Shown here in pieces: positions 28,615 through 40,899 of a DNA stretch of 64,000 nucleotides. Where the stretch lies: assembly GCA_019915135.1 (NCBI GenBank), contig JAHLMK010000012.1, positions 372,001-436,000 of the forward strand, given 5' to 3'. The position numbers and the translations under genes were made by a program. The notes beneath the pieces are model-generated. The model did not search any database. It saw nothing but the letters and a program-made list of their open reading frames with translations, and was not told the origin of the DNA. Source of the stretch: Strobilurus pachycystidiatus (lineage: Eukaryota; Basidiomycota; Agaricomycetes; Agaricales; Physalacriaceae). How positions within the stretch are numbered: position 1 is the first letter of the stretch; every line of letters begins with the position of its first letter.

Positions 28615-31356
28615 ATGTCATCTGATGAAGGCGGCAGCTTCAATGAACGTGGCCCAGATCCAACTGGCGGGCCAGTGAAGTTTAAACGTACCTTCGGATC
28701 ATGTACCGCCTGCAAGCAAAGGAAGGGTGAGAATCCCAACGCGCTTTGGTTGCACGCTCATCGGATGCCTCTAGTGAAATGTTAATTTGTCCTCATAATG
28801 TTTGCCTCCGAACTTCCTGATAATCTACAGGTGACAGGGCTAACACGCCTGATGATTTCTGCACCAACTGTCGTATGCAAGGGATACAGTGCATTCGCCA
28901 ACCTCTACGGGTCGGTACTACCTGTATATCCTTGATGATATCTGCATTGACGTGAGATTAGAAGCGTCACACAGCCGCGTGCGTCGCTTGTTACCTTTCT
29001 GCGATACAATCTCGATCAAGGTCGTTCCAGCTATGTCTCAGAGCTCGAAGAACGCGTTGCCAGCTTACGGGCAATCATACAACAAGTACGCGAAACCGAG
29101 CAGCTCCCGTCTCTACAAGCTCACAGGCGTTTCTAGCAACAGTCGCACCCAGAGATCCAAGTCGAAGCTGTAGAGGAGGTACCGCCACCACATCATGATC
29201 ATGAGAGTGGAGACGGCATTGATGATGCAGCCGACATGGAATATCTAGATGTAACGGCGCACGTCAGAAAGTTGAGTCTGCGCATGTATGGCGCTCACGA
29301 CTATTACTTTGGCCCATCAAGTACCTTGTACTTCATGCGCAAGATGCTACAGATGCGGGGCATAACAACTGAACCAAGACAAGGCGACGATTGGTGTTTG
29401 CGCCCGGTATTACTATCTTTTTCTGATGGTTGAATATTCTGATGGTTTTACAAGTGGGAGCTCGCAACTGTAACGCACCATCATCCATTCACGTTTCCGG
29501 ACCCTCGTTTACTGTCCGAGCTCGTTGACCTATATTTCTCCTCGATACATCGGCAACTACCTGTATTGCACGAGCCGACATTTCGACGCGACGTCGCTTC
29601 TGGATTTCATCTCTGTGATCGTCGTTTCGCGATAATCACTCTTCTTGTCTGCGCGTTGGGCTCGCGCGTGTCAGATGACCCCAGGGTGTTCATTCCTGGT
29701 GCACCCGAACACTCCGCAGGATGGCCTTGGTTCGCGCAAGTGTTGGCTGTGCGTAACTCGCCCTATGAACAGCCCACGCTCCATAACGTCCAATGCTCTT
29801 GTGTGAGCCTTAACGTTGACGTCTGCTTTTGTCAGTGTCTCATTGACATGTCAGCTCATAACGCAGTACTTCTTGTGTACTTCCGGTGCAACGGCAGCCT
29901 GGCATGAGATCACTGTTGGTCTGCGGTACTGTGTTTCATTGGGCTATCACCGCTATCGCCCGGGACCTCCGACAGTAGAGCGTGAACAGAAGAAAAGAGC
30001 CTTCTGGTACACTTGGACTGATGCATTGCCCTTCTCGAACTGACTCAGGTGAACAGGTGCACATATTTGCTCGATCGGCATGTATGCTTTCACGCCGGGA
30101 AGCCTTCTTCCTATCGAGATGAGGAGTAAACTTGTTCTTCTTCCAATCAATTTACTGGAGACTGATACTTACTGCAGCTTTGATGTCGAGCTCCCAGTGG
30201 ACTGTGATGATGAGTTTTGGGAAACGACGCCACTGATGTTCAACCAGCCAAGGGACATACCCACACGCGCGGTGTATCTTCTTCTCCACGTCAAGCTGTG
30301 CCAAATCATGTCATACGCCGCTCGTACACTCTACTCCTCTCGCAAGTCGAAACAAGCCGAGGGGCTTGTGGGCGATTGGGTACGGAATCATGTGGCTATC
30401 TTGGATTCGATGTTAAACAAGTGGTTCGAATTGATACCTTCGCACCGTAAGTCGCCTTGGTATCGTTATCGTGTGCTGAGCTCATCTGGATACACAGTGC
30501 GGTGGGATTCCCAGAAAGATCCCAATTCGTTCTTGAGTGAGTCGGTGTTACTGTATACGACGTACTATTATCTGCAGATTCAGATACATCGTCCATTCAT
30601 CAGTAAGGAGTCAGCTTTATCGGCCTCTTCATTGGCGCTATGTACACATGCTGCGAGGTCCTGTGCTAGGATGCTCGAAGTCTATCAGAGACGAGGAGGA
30701 ACTCCGACTATGTTTGGTAATCTTGGTGTCGCTGTACGTGGCAATTTGCTAGTGATCATTCTTGAAGTATCGAGTGTTGACGCCCACCCTAGAGCGCCAT
30801 TTTCTCGGCAGGAATGGTTTTGACGCTCAACATGGCGAAACGCCTCGAGTCCACCCCCGATATGTCCACGGTCTTCGCGCAGGAAACAGAGGACATCCTG
30901 AGGTGTTTCAGAACTCTTCAGTTCTCCTCAAAACGGTAAGTATAGAGGGATATGCGTACTTGCTACGGATGCTGACGAAGGTCTCACCAGACATAATCTC
31001 AGTGCCAGGCTATTGTAACACCCTCAGGTTTCTCGACAGCACGACTCTGACGAGATTACAGTGACAGCCTCGCGACGATGTCTCCTGTTCCTCCACCTCC
31101 CGACACATCCCTGCCGCCTACTACACCGACCTCCGACTTCATGTCTGAATTGACGGCCTCGATGGTCAACGAGCCCCCTCTATGGTCGCTACCTCTTGAG
31201 GATAGTAACCTGGATTTTGGTTTCTTACCATGGGAGATGGGGACGCCACTGGGAATGCGGACGTACGAAGCAGATGCGGAGACGTCGTTCATGTACGATC
31301 CAGCTATGTTCAGCAACGACGCGTCGGGATTCTATTCGGCTATGCAAATAGAGTGA
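28615..31356 (+). CDS. Zn2Cys6-type transcription factor, copy B
   Basis: This is a paralogue of copy A with the same exon plan. It starts MSSDEGGSFNERGPD. Exon 1 ends in CTACKQRKG and the next exon reads DRANTPDDFCTNCRMQGIQC, so here too the third zinc-cluster cysteine is absent. A coiled coil (YVSELEERVASLRAI by comparison with A) follows. The fungal_trans domain contains VLHEPTFRRDVASGFHLCDRRF, ALGSRVSDDPRVFIPGAPEH and, after an intron, CTYLLDRHVCFHAGKPSSYR. The C-terminal segment is Pro-rich then acidic (LDFGFLPWEMGTP) and ends AMQIE before the TGA at 31354-31356. Copy B is closer to truncated copy C than to A, judging from shared C-terminal wording (FLPWEMGTP, AMFSNDASGF). Its downstream neighbour is a DUF6534 gene, an order repeated for copy C. 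Confidence 0.83.
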
Positions 31357-33442
31357 GTGGAACAGGAGGGGTCGTGTCCTTGAACTGGCTGCATGGAGTG
31401 ATTGGCGTAGGAGCTTACTACTGTAGGCGAAAGTTGGGATGCTGATGCACAGGTACAATGTATATGTACAAATGTTTCATGTCAACATGTCCTCACCACG
31501 CGTCTTGTCTGTGTCAAAACAATAAAGTTCATTACAACAACGCATCAACAGCCACAGGCAACTTGAGCTCTGGAGATACATATACCCTAACAAGATATTC
31601 GATAACCCGACGTTGCATCGCTGTCAAGCGCGAGTGAAATCGAGGTGCGTTCAGGTGACGGCTGAGAGTGCCGATGCTAAGTGCTGACCGTAGGTTAGTA
31701 GCACCATGGATTCGGCGCGTCAGTGCGCAAGACTCAACGGGTAGATGCTCGGCCGGGATGCGAAATAGAGGATGGCTGGCAATGGCAGACGTGTTGTTCA
31801 GCATGGTAAGACATCGGGATGTCGGTGGTGAGCCTAACGTTAAGGTTTTGCGGCTCTCTAAAGACTCAATTGGGTGTGCATCTAGTCTATGTGGAAGTCC
31901 TTCCACACCAACTTAGCCCAGGAACTTAGGAAGCATACTTGGAACATCAATCGATTCGGGGGTCCTGAAGACCGAGAGACGCGCGGGAAGGAGACCTTCT
32001 CCGTCAAATTGTGAGTCGTGACTGATGGTGGTCTTGACCTTGAGCATGATTTTAGCCAAAATCAGAGACTTATGTTGCAGGCTCTTACGCGATCTTACGA
32101 CTTGCAGCTAGAGACCATCCGAATGAGGAAAGGAAAAGGAAAGGAAATTACTCGGCACGGTCCCTACAAATCAGCGAATTGCGATGATGGCTCGTTGGCG
32201 GCAATGTCCCAATTGACCTGTGATCATGAGACAGAGCCTGGAGCCGGAGATCTGAGAGCTGATGCCTGTCCCCTTGGGAATGAATGCATCATAGCTAATT
32301 TTTGGACGCTTTGTTGTTGTGGAATATGAAGCCCAGTGGAAATCAGCAACACTTGAAACTTCTTACCGACGTATACGATACACAATAAGTGCAGGGCTGC
32401 TAGCACCGCGTGTATATTCAAACAGATCAAGGCGAAGATGAGAAGAGAAGGGCTTACGCGGGGGCCCCCTGCAGTGTCAAAGCGAGACCATGCGCGTAAT
32501 GTTGTTGTGGTTTGTGGGAGAATAACCATATCGGTTGCCCTCACAGCAGCAACCTAAGGCAAAAAGAGTCGCCACGACCTCGGACCAAAATGGGCATACC
32601 GTAGTCGCGAGGAGCAGGTAGATCCCAGCCTGACCCCGGTGAGACCCGTCATCCCGTTGAATCTACAAACAACGAAAACGGCCATCAGCTGAAAACAACT
32701 TCGAGAAGGTCCCGGACTGGGATGTGGGCGAGATTTGGCGGTACAATGGCAGAACTTCCGAGTTGATGAGCATGTGCTGATAAGAGGATACTGAGAAACA
32801 CACGCACTTAGCTCATTGTGGGCTTTGATCTTCAATCATTATGGATCCCGTCCGTTTCGAATGTTGAATGTTATGAACCCGGCCAGTACTTATACTCGCC
32901 AAAACGAGCGCGAAAATATGACTCAGCGGGCCGTCGTCGGCACTGCGACGGCAAACAATGTGCCGGGTAATACGGCAATGGTCAAGAAGACACTCGCGAC
33001 CTTTCGCTCACATCGTCTCGCTGTAAGTACAAAATTCAAGGACCCTCTACCGACGTGGATATCCAGAGTACGTACCACTGCTAAAGACACTGGCATCAAA
33101 AGGTTTGATGCCTAGCTTCATCAGATCCAGATAAGTGCCACGCAGTTTGGGCTCAATTCCGCCATGTTCAAACGCCCGAGGACCTTCCAATTTGATGTTT
33201 CTACGATACTCCGTCATATGCGCTCGAAGAAGCGGAATGTGGATCCTTGGGCTCAAGCGGCGAACACGGACAGTTCATCGTCTCGAAACTATGGGCAATT
33301 CAAGTCACGATAGAGTTTATGAGAAGGTAATTTCTCAAATGATCTCTGTGCCTGTCTAACTATCCTTCTAGTTTCGTACTACAGTGCGTGGTATATCTTC
33401 TGGCACCTTTTGCTGTATCTCCACCCCGAGTCCTTCGACCTC
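31357..33442. other. 2.1 kb spacer between factor B and DUF6534 gene
   Basis: The first ~200 bp match the region after copy C, inverted (shared CACAGGTACAAT(G/C)TATATGTACA and the GAGCTCTGGAGATACAT block). Minus-strand frames at 31532-31906 (ending AVDALL) and 33047-33256 might be remnants of a gene convergent with factor B, because copy C's flank has a similar opposite-strand end (AVDVL). No known domain is visible. The remaining ORFs look fortuitous. Confidence 0.4.
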
Positions 33443-34955
33443 ATGGTACCTGTCAGCGCGCTTCCTCCTGGCTTCAACATCGCTGAGCTGTAAGCTAGCC
33501 GGTACCATTTCTTGTTCTGAACTCTGGATTGACTCTTGCCTAGGTCTGGACCTCTGGTACGCGGACAGAACCAGTTTGCACGCTTCCAGCGACTGAATTG
33601 ACTAAGCTAGTGGCAATCCTCTTGCACTGGGGCCTTTTCGGAACACTCACTGTTCAATTCTGTTTGTCTTGCTTACCCTGCCGCAATCTTGGCTGAATAA
33701 CGTATAGATCTCTACTATGAAGCTTTTCCGAAAGACAAGACAGTCAACAAGTGTCTTGTCTATGGCGTCTACACAATCGAGTTTGTTCAGACGATCTTGG
33801 TTACCCGTGATGCCTTTTTCATGTTTGGCTATGGGTTTGGAGACATCGAGGCTCTGACGGACATACACCTGGATTGGCTAACTGTGCCAGTCATCAGTGG
33901 TATAGGTGAGAAAAACGTCTCCCACCTCAATGATTACTCAGCAGACCGACCGTGTTCCTACTAGTTGCCATGATTGGGCACAGTTTCTACGCTTATCGTA
34001 TCAGACTGCTCTCGAAGTCTTGGAGAGTCCCGTCATTCATATTGATGGTGTTTATGCCCTCTTAATTCAATCTGGTCTGAGCTCCAACCCGTTTACCTAG
34101 GTTTCTTTGGCTAGCACTACCGGTGCTCTTATTTCTGGCGCCTTCAGTCTTATAGGTTGGTGGATCTTGTGGCCTCGCTGAGGTGCTCCGAGCTCAGGTG
34201 TTCCTCTGTAGCTGGAAACGTGACACTTGTGAACAGCCGCCAAAATTCCGTTGCTGTTGGCGTATGTCGCTTGATTCTTTCAGTCATTTACCCCTTCTCA
34301 ACTTGATTTTCGCAGTTTTGGTGCGGTGGCGCCGCTCTCAGCGACATCACCATTGCTGCTTGTATGACATACCATGTCCGTATGTCTCGACGTGTCCTCG
34401 CTTCACAGCTGATCGAGGCGGCAGCTTCTGAAAAGCGACACTGGCTTCCGTCATACGCGAGTCTTGGTGTCCAAGCTTGTTCGTTTGAGTTTAGAAACCG
34501 GAACCGTCACTGGTACGCTCGCTTGAAAGTCTGTCTCCATACTGTTGCTGAATGGCAATCCAGCTGTGGTCGCTCTCTGCAATCTTATCCTGTTCTTTGC
34601 CTTTCCTGGCCGGCCGTATTACACCACCCCCGCTCTTCTTATGCCTAAGATTTACGCAAACACTATCCTCGTTGTGCTGAATTCCCGAATCCAGATCTTG
34701 GGCGGGCGCACGGCTTCTGATTCGGTTACTCTGAACTCGATCCCGAACCACCTGATCCGCGACTTGGACAGCGGCACTACTTCGAGTAATCCGCGCACCC
34801 TTCAATCTCCTGTCGTCTCCATCAAGAGAGATGTATTCTCGGGCCATGGCATCGAGGACCCAATCGAGCTGAAAGGAATGCATGTGAGTATTCGGAAAGC
34901 CTTAATCATCACCTACTAATGACTACTCTAGGGGTCTCATCAGCACAACGCTTAA
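33443..34955 (+). CDS. DUF6534 integral membrane protein, copy 1
   Basis: This member of the DUF6534 family, multi-pass membrane proteins (usually about seven helices) abundant in Agaricomycetes, has no proven function. The start is MVPVSALPPGFNIAEL. Splicing over about eight short introns yields LVAILLHWGLFGTLTVQFYLYYEAF, then KCLVYGVYTIEFVQTILVTRDAFFMFGYG and HLDWLTVPVISGIVAMIGHSFYAYRI. The family hallmark LLKSDTGFRHTRVLVSKLVRL follows, and the last exons give AVVALCNLILFFAFPGRPYY and LLMPKIYANTILVVLNSR. The C-terminus is hydrophilic and ends in a short exon GSHQHNA. One donor site is weak (GTGTTT at 34048, where copy 2 has GTATGT) and another uses GTCCGT in both copies. All frames stay open with these sites, so I regard it as intact. 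Confidence 0.8.
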
Positions 34956-35541
34956 TGAGTATTCACTACACGTAGTCGGTTGTAGCCTGGTATAGCTTTC
35001 TAGACTCGGCTCTCTCCGTACAAGGTTCCCTTAACTTACAAGTTCAATGACTGTCAGTTTCAAATTGATTCTTTCTACGAAAATATATCCTCAGTACCTT
35101 TTTTGGATTGGAAGAAATGGACGGAAAGAGCTCGGGACTCAACAAATGAACAAGATCTGAATAGGATTACGACTCCGTTCCTAGTACTTCCTACTTACTA
35201 TGTACTTGGTAGGCCATCAACACCGTGACACAATTACACACTCTCACTCACTCAGCACTCCGGTGATACAGTATCCGGTGCTCCGAGTCTAGATTGGTCT
35301 GCGGCGTTTGCTCCTCATCAAACGCTGTCGCTTTCTTCCAATCAATCAACCAGAAGAGAAGCAACCTGAGCGCTGACTTTCATCAGACGCCTCGCAATGT
35401 GGAGATACCATCCTACGATTCCTACCCACGGCCACCGGGTTTGCCAGTGATCTCCACATTACCACCGCATTGGAGGGTATGTCGAATAAATAGCAGCGAA
35501 GCGCGCTCTTCCCTCCCACCGCACTGACTGAGTCACCAGCC
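34956..35541. other. Intergenic, CoA-ligase promoter side
   Basis: This 586 bp spacer lies between the DUF6534 stop and the CoA-ligase-like start. No coding signal was seen. It must include the promoter of the following gene. Confidence 0.45.
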
Positions 35542-38234
35542 ATGACTGAATTTCGCTCTGATCTTCCTCTGCCCCATATTCCCGATGATATGAACATTCC
35601 CCAGTTCTTGCTGGATGATTACAAGCACCCATCGAGCGAAATGAGGAAAGGCCACAATGACGTCTGGTTCATAGACAATGCCACAGGGACCAGACATACA
35701 TTCGGGGAGGTAAGCCGCCTACTGCTTGGCTTGTCGCATCTGCTCATCCTCGAATAGTTGAAGGAGCGCTCAAATTATCTAGCCAGCGGCTTGTCCTCGA
35801 CGCAGAACATCAGTGGGTACTTTCTGAGGTTTCTCCATCCGAGCACTAGTAACTTATCTCATTCTCCCACTAGACGAGAACGAAGTTGGTGGGTGCACGT
35901 TCCTATCTCCCGTTTTCACTTTTGACAGGCCTTGTAGTCTTACTGTTCAGCCCGAATAGTGTCGGTAAGAGTTTCATCCTCCTTTGCCACCGCCACTGCT
36001 GGACTAACAATGGCATATCTCATACTTAGACTTTGTGGTCGCGACATGGGCATTGCATCGCCTGGGAGCCGTCGTTGCGTGAGTACTTCTTTGACCTTCT
36101 GGATTGATCTGAAGCGGACACGACAGCTCTGCCAACCCGCTTCATACCAAGGAAGAGCTCGTCAATCTACTTCGTGTCTGCAAGGCCACACGGATTATTG
36201 CTGACGACCGCTTCCTGCCCACAGTCGTTGCCGCTGCAAACGTCGTTGGTCTACAATCCAGCTCCATCTTAGTGTTTGCTTCAGGCGTTGTCGGCACCAA
36301 TTCGAACGTAACCATCTCGCAACTCGTAGCAGAAGGCCAAGAGTCGACGGTGGTAGCTCCTGACAAGAAGTTGGCCCCAGGGGAGGGAAAAACGAAGGCG
36401 GCACTGATCTTTTTCTCCTCTGGAACTACAGGAACGTCCAAGGCACGTTGATCACCTCCTCCACACTTCTGTCGCGTGTGTGACATAACGACGCGGACAG
36501 GCCATCGCACTGTCGCACTACAATGTTATTGCAAACCTCATCCAAATGACGGCGCATCAACGGGAGAAAGGCAAACCCCGTGGAGAGGAGGCGTACGCTC
36601 TCATCGCCGAAGACGTGGTGACTGGCCGTATGTGCAATGATCCTCCTCTACAAAGTGCTGAGAATCCGCCACAGTATTGCCATTCTTCCACATTTATGGC
36701 TTGATTGTCAACGTACGTCTTCTACTCTTTTCTGCCGTATGAACGAATCTCACTGGTCTGATTGGTAGGTATACTGGTCGAACTTCCTTGGGGTATGTGG
36801 CTTGAGGTCGATAGAGAAATCCGGAGCGTTCTTGACGTTCACATACAGCTCATCGTGGACGTTTTCCCCAATTTCAGCCTTGCAAACTTCCTGGAAAGCA
36901 TTGAGAAGTATCGCATAGCCCATCTCTAGTACGTGCACTGGTCAATATAGCCTCCTCGGTATGCTAACACTGAGGCAGCCTGGTTCCGCCCCACGTGGTG
37001 CTCATTTGCAAGGTGAGGACCGTTGAACGGCGATCCTTTAACTTGGACCTCCTCACACGTATCGACATAGGATCCATCCGTCACGTCTCGCGACTATAGT
37101 CATGTGAAGTCGATCTTTGTTGGCGGCGCGTCGTTATCTGTTCCTATCATGAACAAGACCATCGAGCTCTTCCCTAACGTCTCAATCACACAAGGCTATG
37201 GTGATTGTCAATTTGCTACGGAGTCCTCTTCAGAGGAGCTCATTCACCATATAGGCATGTCTGAAGTCCTCATCGCTTCAGGGCAGTCACCTCTCCAGAG
37301 AATCAACGACGGAAGCTGTGGGCCTGTGCTTCCGGGGTTTGTGGCTAAGGTGGTCAAAGCGGACGGCTCGTACGCTGTCGCCGGAGAGAGAGGCGAGCTA
37401 ATCATGCGCAGTCCGTCTGTTGGCTTAGGTTACGTAGGCGATGAAGAAGCGTACGTCTATACATCCGAGTACGTGCGCCATCTTCTAACAATAACCAGAA
37501 CGAAGACGACCTTCATCGATGGGTACGAAACTGCCCACTTCGAGCGCAACTCATGTTCAATCGGTATAGATGGGTCCACTCTGGCGACGAAGTACGCTTC
37601 ACGGAAGACGGCAGACTCTTTGTCGTGGATCGTTTGAAGGTAGGGTGTATATACAAATTCCAGAGGCGACGTTGATTCCCTTTCAGGAGCTGATCAAGGT
37701 TCGGGGATTCCAAGTTGCCCCTGCTGAGATTGAAGGTCTGTACACCAAGGCGACTGGGGAATCAGAGACTCATCTGACATAGACCATCTTCTGTCCCATC
37801 CATATGTTGCTGACGTCTGCGTTGTCCCGCTTCCTGACAAGTATGTTACATATTCTCAGGGCGGGTCTTCCGGAGCCGATCTTTGTGCAGGTACTCCGGC
37901 GAGCTTCCTCTCGCATTTGTCGTTCCCAGTGCAACGGCGAAGAAGTCGTTAGAGAACGGAACAGATGAAAAGGAAGTGAAGGCAGTACTACAAAAGGTTC
38001 GTCCCTTCCGTCCTAACGTGGAGCAGCGACATTCATTCATCTAAAGTATGTGTCCGACCACAAAATCAAAGAGAAGTGGTTAGCTGGTGGTGTTCGCTTC
38101 ATTGATGCGATTCCGAAGGTGAGCATTCTTGTTTGAGGAACGATCAAGACTTACAGAGTCAGAGTCCAAGTGGCAAGCTTCTTCGTAGGATTCTTCGGGA
38201 TGGCTTGAGCGAGAGACTATCGACGAAGTTATGA
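35542..38234 (+). CDS. 4-coumarate-CoA-ligase-like acyl-CoA synthetase
   Basis: This AMP-forming synthetase of the ANL superfamily activates a carboxylic acid as acyl-AMP and transfers it to CoA. It starts MTEFRSDLPLPHIPDD. The P-loop-like motif is ALIFFSSGTTGTSKA. The hallmark QGYGMSE appears only when a GTGATT...CATATAG intron (about 37199-37253) is removed. The motifs [39 protein letters not shown] and the C-terminal SPSGKLLRRILRD (with the conserved acylation Lys) follow after more short introns. One stretch, around 36770-36830 after the LPFFHIYGLIVN exon, reads less well and may contain an extra intron. The end is ERLSTKL with TGA at 38232-38234. No peroxisomal SKL-type tail is strictly present; STKL is only close. 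The substrate is unknown. Confidence 0.87.
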
Positions 38235-38831
38235 GACTGGTATCTTCAAGTCTCATTGATTCAATGTGTTCATCGTTCATCATTTACTCCTTGTGCTCGA
38301 TACGGGTATCTTCCTGTTCAAATTCATGTCCTCCTTCCCTATCAGATTTCATGGAGCCAAACTCGCGATATGACACGCGTACGCGGGGTACTTATCACCT
38401 AGAAAACACAAATGCGCCACTATCTGCTTTGATGTCTCTACCTTGTGCTTTGGACCCCAGCTTCCACACATATGCGACTGTTCGACTTATTTTAGCCATC
38501 AATCGCTGGCGGAACGCTCCTTGGCACCGCACGCTCGCTGCTCTCTTCTTTCAAGTGGCTCGAGCTCAATTCGTGCGAAAGCCCGCCATGCTGTGACTGC
38601 GTGGTAGACTGGTTCTCTTGTGAAGCCATTCCCTCGGGCCTCGGCCTCAAACTCATCGTTGGTTTCGATCGTGGGACACTCTGAATTCGTCTTGACATGA
38701 TCTGAGCATCCACATCCGAAAGAGCCCATGAGCAAAATGCAATCAAAAAATGTGTAAGTAAAAGGTATCTGGAAAATCAAAACGGAATGAAAGATGAAGA
38801 AAAACATCACGCATTACGAAGAAGTCATTAA
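38235..38831. other. Intergenic, convergent 3' ends
   Basis: About 600 bp lie between the stops of the CoA-ligase-like and DUF2433 genes. No supported gene was seen, and short frames on both strands lack domains. Confidence 0.45.
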
Positions 38832-40789
38832 TCATTCAGTCTTCTCCGCATTCCCATTCCCTCTCGTCAGTCCAGCAGCAGCCAGCCCCCTTGCAGCGAA
38901 CACACCCCCGCGCCCGCGCCCACCGCTTCCTCCCCTCCCTCTCCCCGGGCCCGGGTGTGTCTCCTGCCTCGACTCCTTGTCCGTCGCCTGCTTCACCTCC
39001 GGCACAACCGTGTCCTTCAGCTTCTCTGCATGCTTCTCTAACCCCGCCTTCATCGCCTCCTCATCCCCAAACTCAACGTACGCGATCCGCGCGGCGTTCG
39101 GTCGGTTGTTAAACTTGGCCGCAGGGAGTGTTATGCGTGTGATCTAAGGTGTTGTCAGTTACAAATGTCGAGAAGAAAAGAGGATCACGCACCCCATCTT
39201 TAGCATCCAGGAAAAACTCCCGTATATCCGCGTCAGTGGGCTGCACATTCGTGAAACGCATGAATATGGTCCACGGATTGCGTGCGGGTTTTGTTCTCTG
39301 TGGAGTCCGGATCCCAGACGATTCTGTCGCAGGCGACTTGGCCAGGTCCTCCACTGGTGCCGCTGGTGGTGGTGGTGCTGGAGATGCTGTTTTGGGAGGA
39401 AGTGCAGGAGAGGCGGTTGCTGCTGGAGATGATACGGATTTCTCCTTTTTGTTGTGCTTTTTCTCCTTCTCCTTCTTGATGGGTGGAGATGCAGGCAGTG
39501 GCGGCGGTGCTGGTGTTGCAGCTGGCGCTGGCGCGGGTGTGGCAGGTTTTTGGGCGTTGGCGGGGTTTGGTAGGGGGGATGCGGCGGATGTGGGTGTGGG
39601 GGCGATGCGCCGGTAGGCATAGTTGAAACCTGCAGAGAGTTGAGATAGGTATATGCGTCGGTACATAGAGATACACACCTTGGCTTTTGAGCTCTGCGCT
39701 GACACGGCCCTCCTTGACGTCAAGAACCAGCACGCCGTACGCCGCATCGCATAGATTCCAATTCCAGCAGTTCTTCCAGGACGGCTCCTCGCCGCCCTGC
39801 GACAGCGGCGCCGGTATCTTTTCGACAACACTCAGCGCCTTGTCGAGCAAGACCCGCTGGTTGTCGTCAATCACGGCATCGACCTGTGTCTTGACGCTCT
39901 CCCAGACCTTGTCAAACTGCTCTTTGCCGGCTTTTAACTTCTGGCGGAAGGCTTCAAAGTCGGCCTGCACGCTGAACTCGTTGTACGACGTGGCGTAGCG
40001 GAAGTGGAGGCCGGCAGAGATGGTGAGGTCGGCCTTGAGGACAAGGGCGAGCTGGGCGAGGATGCCTTCGCGCCCGGGGCTGGCGTGCGAGACGAGCAGG
40101 CGGGTCTCGGTCGGGTCGAATACGCGCTGCGCGGTGTCGACGAGCTGCCCAATCTGGAGCGCCGTCGTCCACATCGTGCCCTGCCCGCCCGCGATCGTGG
40201 CGTTCCCGTCGCCGTTGTCAAACATCTTGTGCGGAACGAGTGCGCCGCCAAGCGCGAGAAGGCGCAGCTTGACGCCGCCGACGTCGATGCAGCGTGTGAC
40301 GGCCTCGTCGAGGACGTGCAGGTTGTCGATGGCGTATGTGCCGAGACGGAGTTTCTCGAGCACGAGCACGTCCTCGCACGCTCCCCAGGTGGTAAATACG
40401 GGCACAGCGAGCTTGACCTGTCCGGAGACGAGCAACGGGAACTCGGATAGCATGGACACGGTGACAGTTTGGCGGAGCACGGCGGGAGGCGTCTCATTCT
40501 TGGTCAGATGCGCCCGCTGCGGGCCCGGAATGAGCGGGGAGTATGTGGTGAGATGCTTGAGCGTGCGGTCGTTGATGCGCTCGAGGCTTTTGTCCTCGAA
40601 GAAGCCAAAGTCGCCGGTGTGGATGATGGCGGTGGCCTGGTTTTCGCGCGCTAGGTCGTTGAGCGCCGAGATGCGCCCGCGGATGTCGGCAATGCAGAGG
40701 ACGCGACCGTGCGCGGTGTCGAGCACCGACGTCTGGGTGTCGACGCGTTGAATGGCGGCGGCGGGGAGGGCGGGGCGCGGCGAGCTCAT
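38832..40789 (-). CDS. DUF2433 phosphoesterase-like protein with RRM-like tail
   Basis: The N-terminal half resembles the fungal DUF2433/calcineurin-like phosphoesterase family. Metal-site-like motifs are visible: VLCIADIRGRISALN, IIHTGDFGFFED, VFTTWGACEDV and LLVSHASPGREG. Canonical phosphoesterases carry GDxHG and GNHD, so ADIRG and TWGACED are deviations and catalysis is uncertain. After LKSQ an intron leads to a long Ala/Pro/Lys linker (around 130 residues) and then an RNA-recognition-like fold. Its motifs are NPWTIFMRFTNVQPTDADIREFF, an intron, and AARIAYVEFGDEEAMKAGL. The tail is an RGG-like repeat (GRGRGGSGGRGRGG). RRM plus RGG suggests RNA binding. Two introns restore the frame. It lies head-to-head with MED13 with only about 110 bp between the start codons. 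Confidence 0.83.
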
Positions 40790-40899
40790 TGGTGGCGAAA
40801 GAGAAAGAGAATTTTTAATATTATTACGTCAATTTACACAAAATCATCATTGGAAAACTAGGCCGAATATGGACATAAGCGTCTATGTATGCTTAACTC

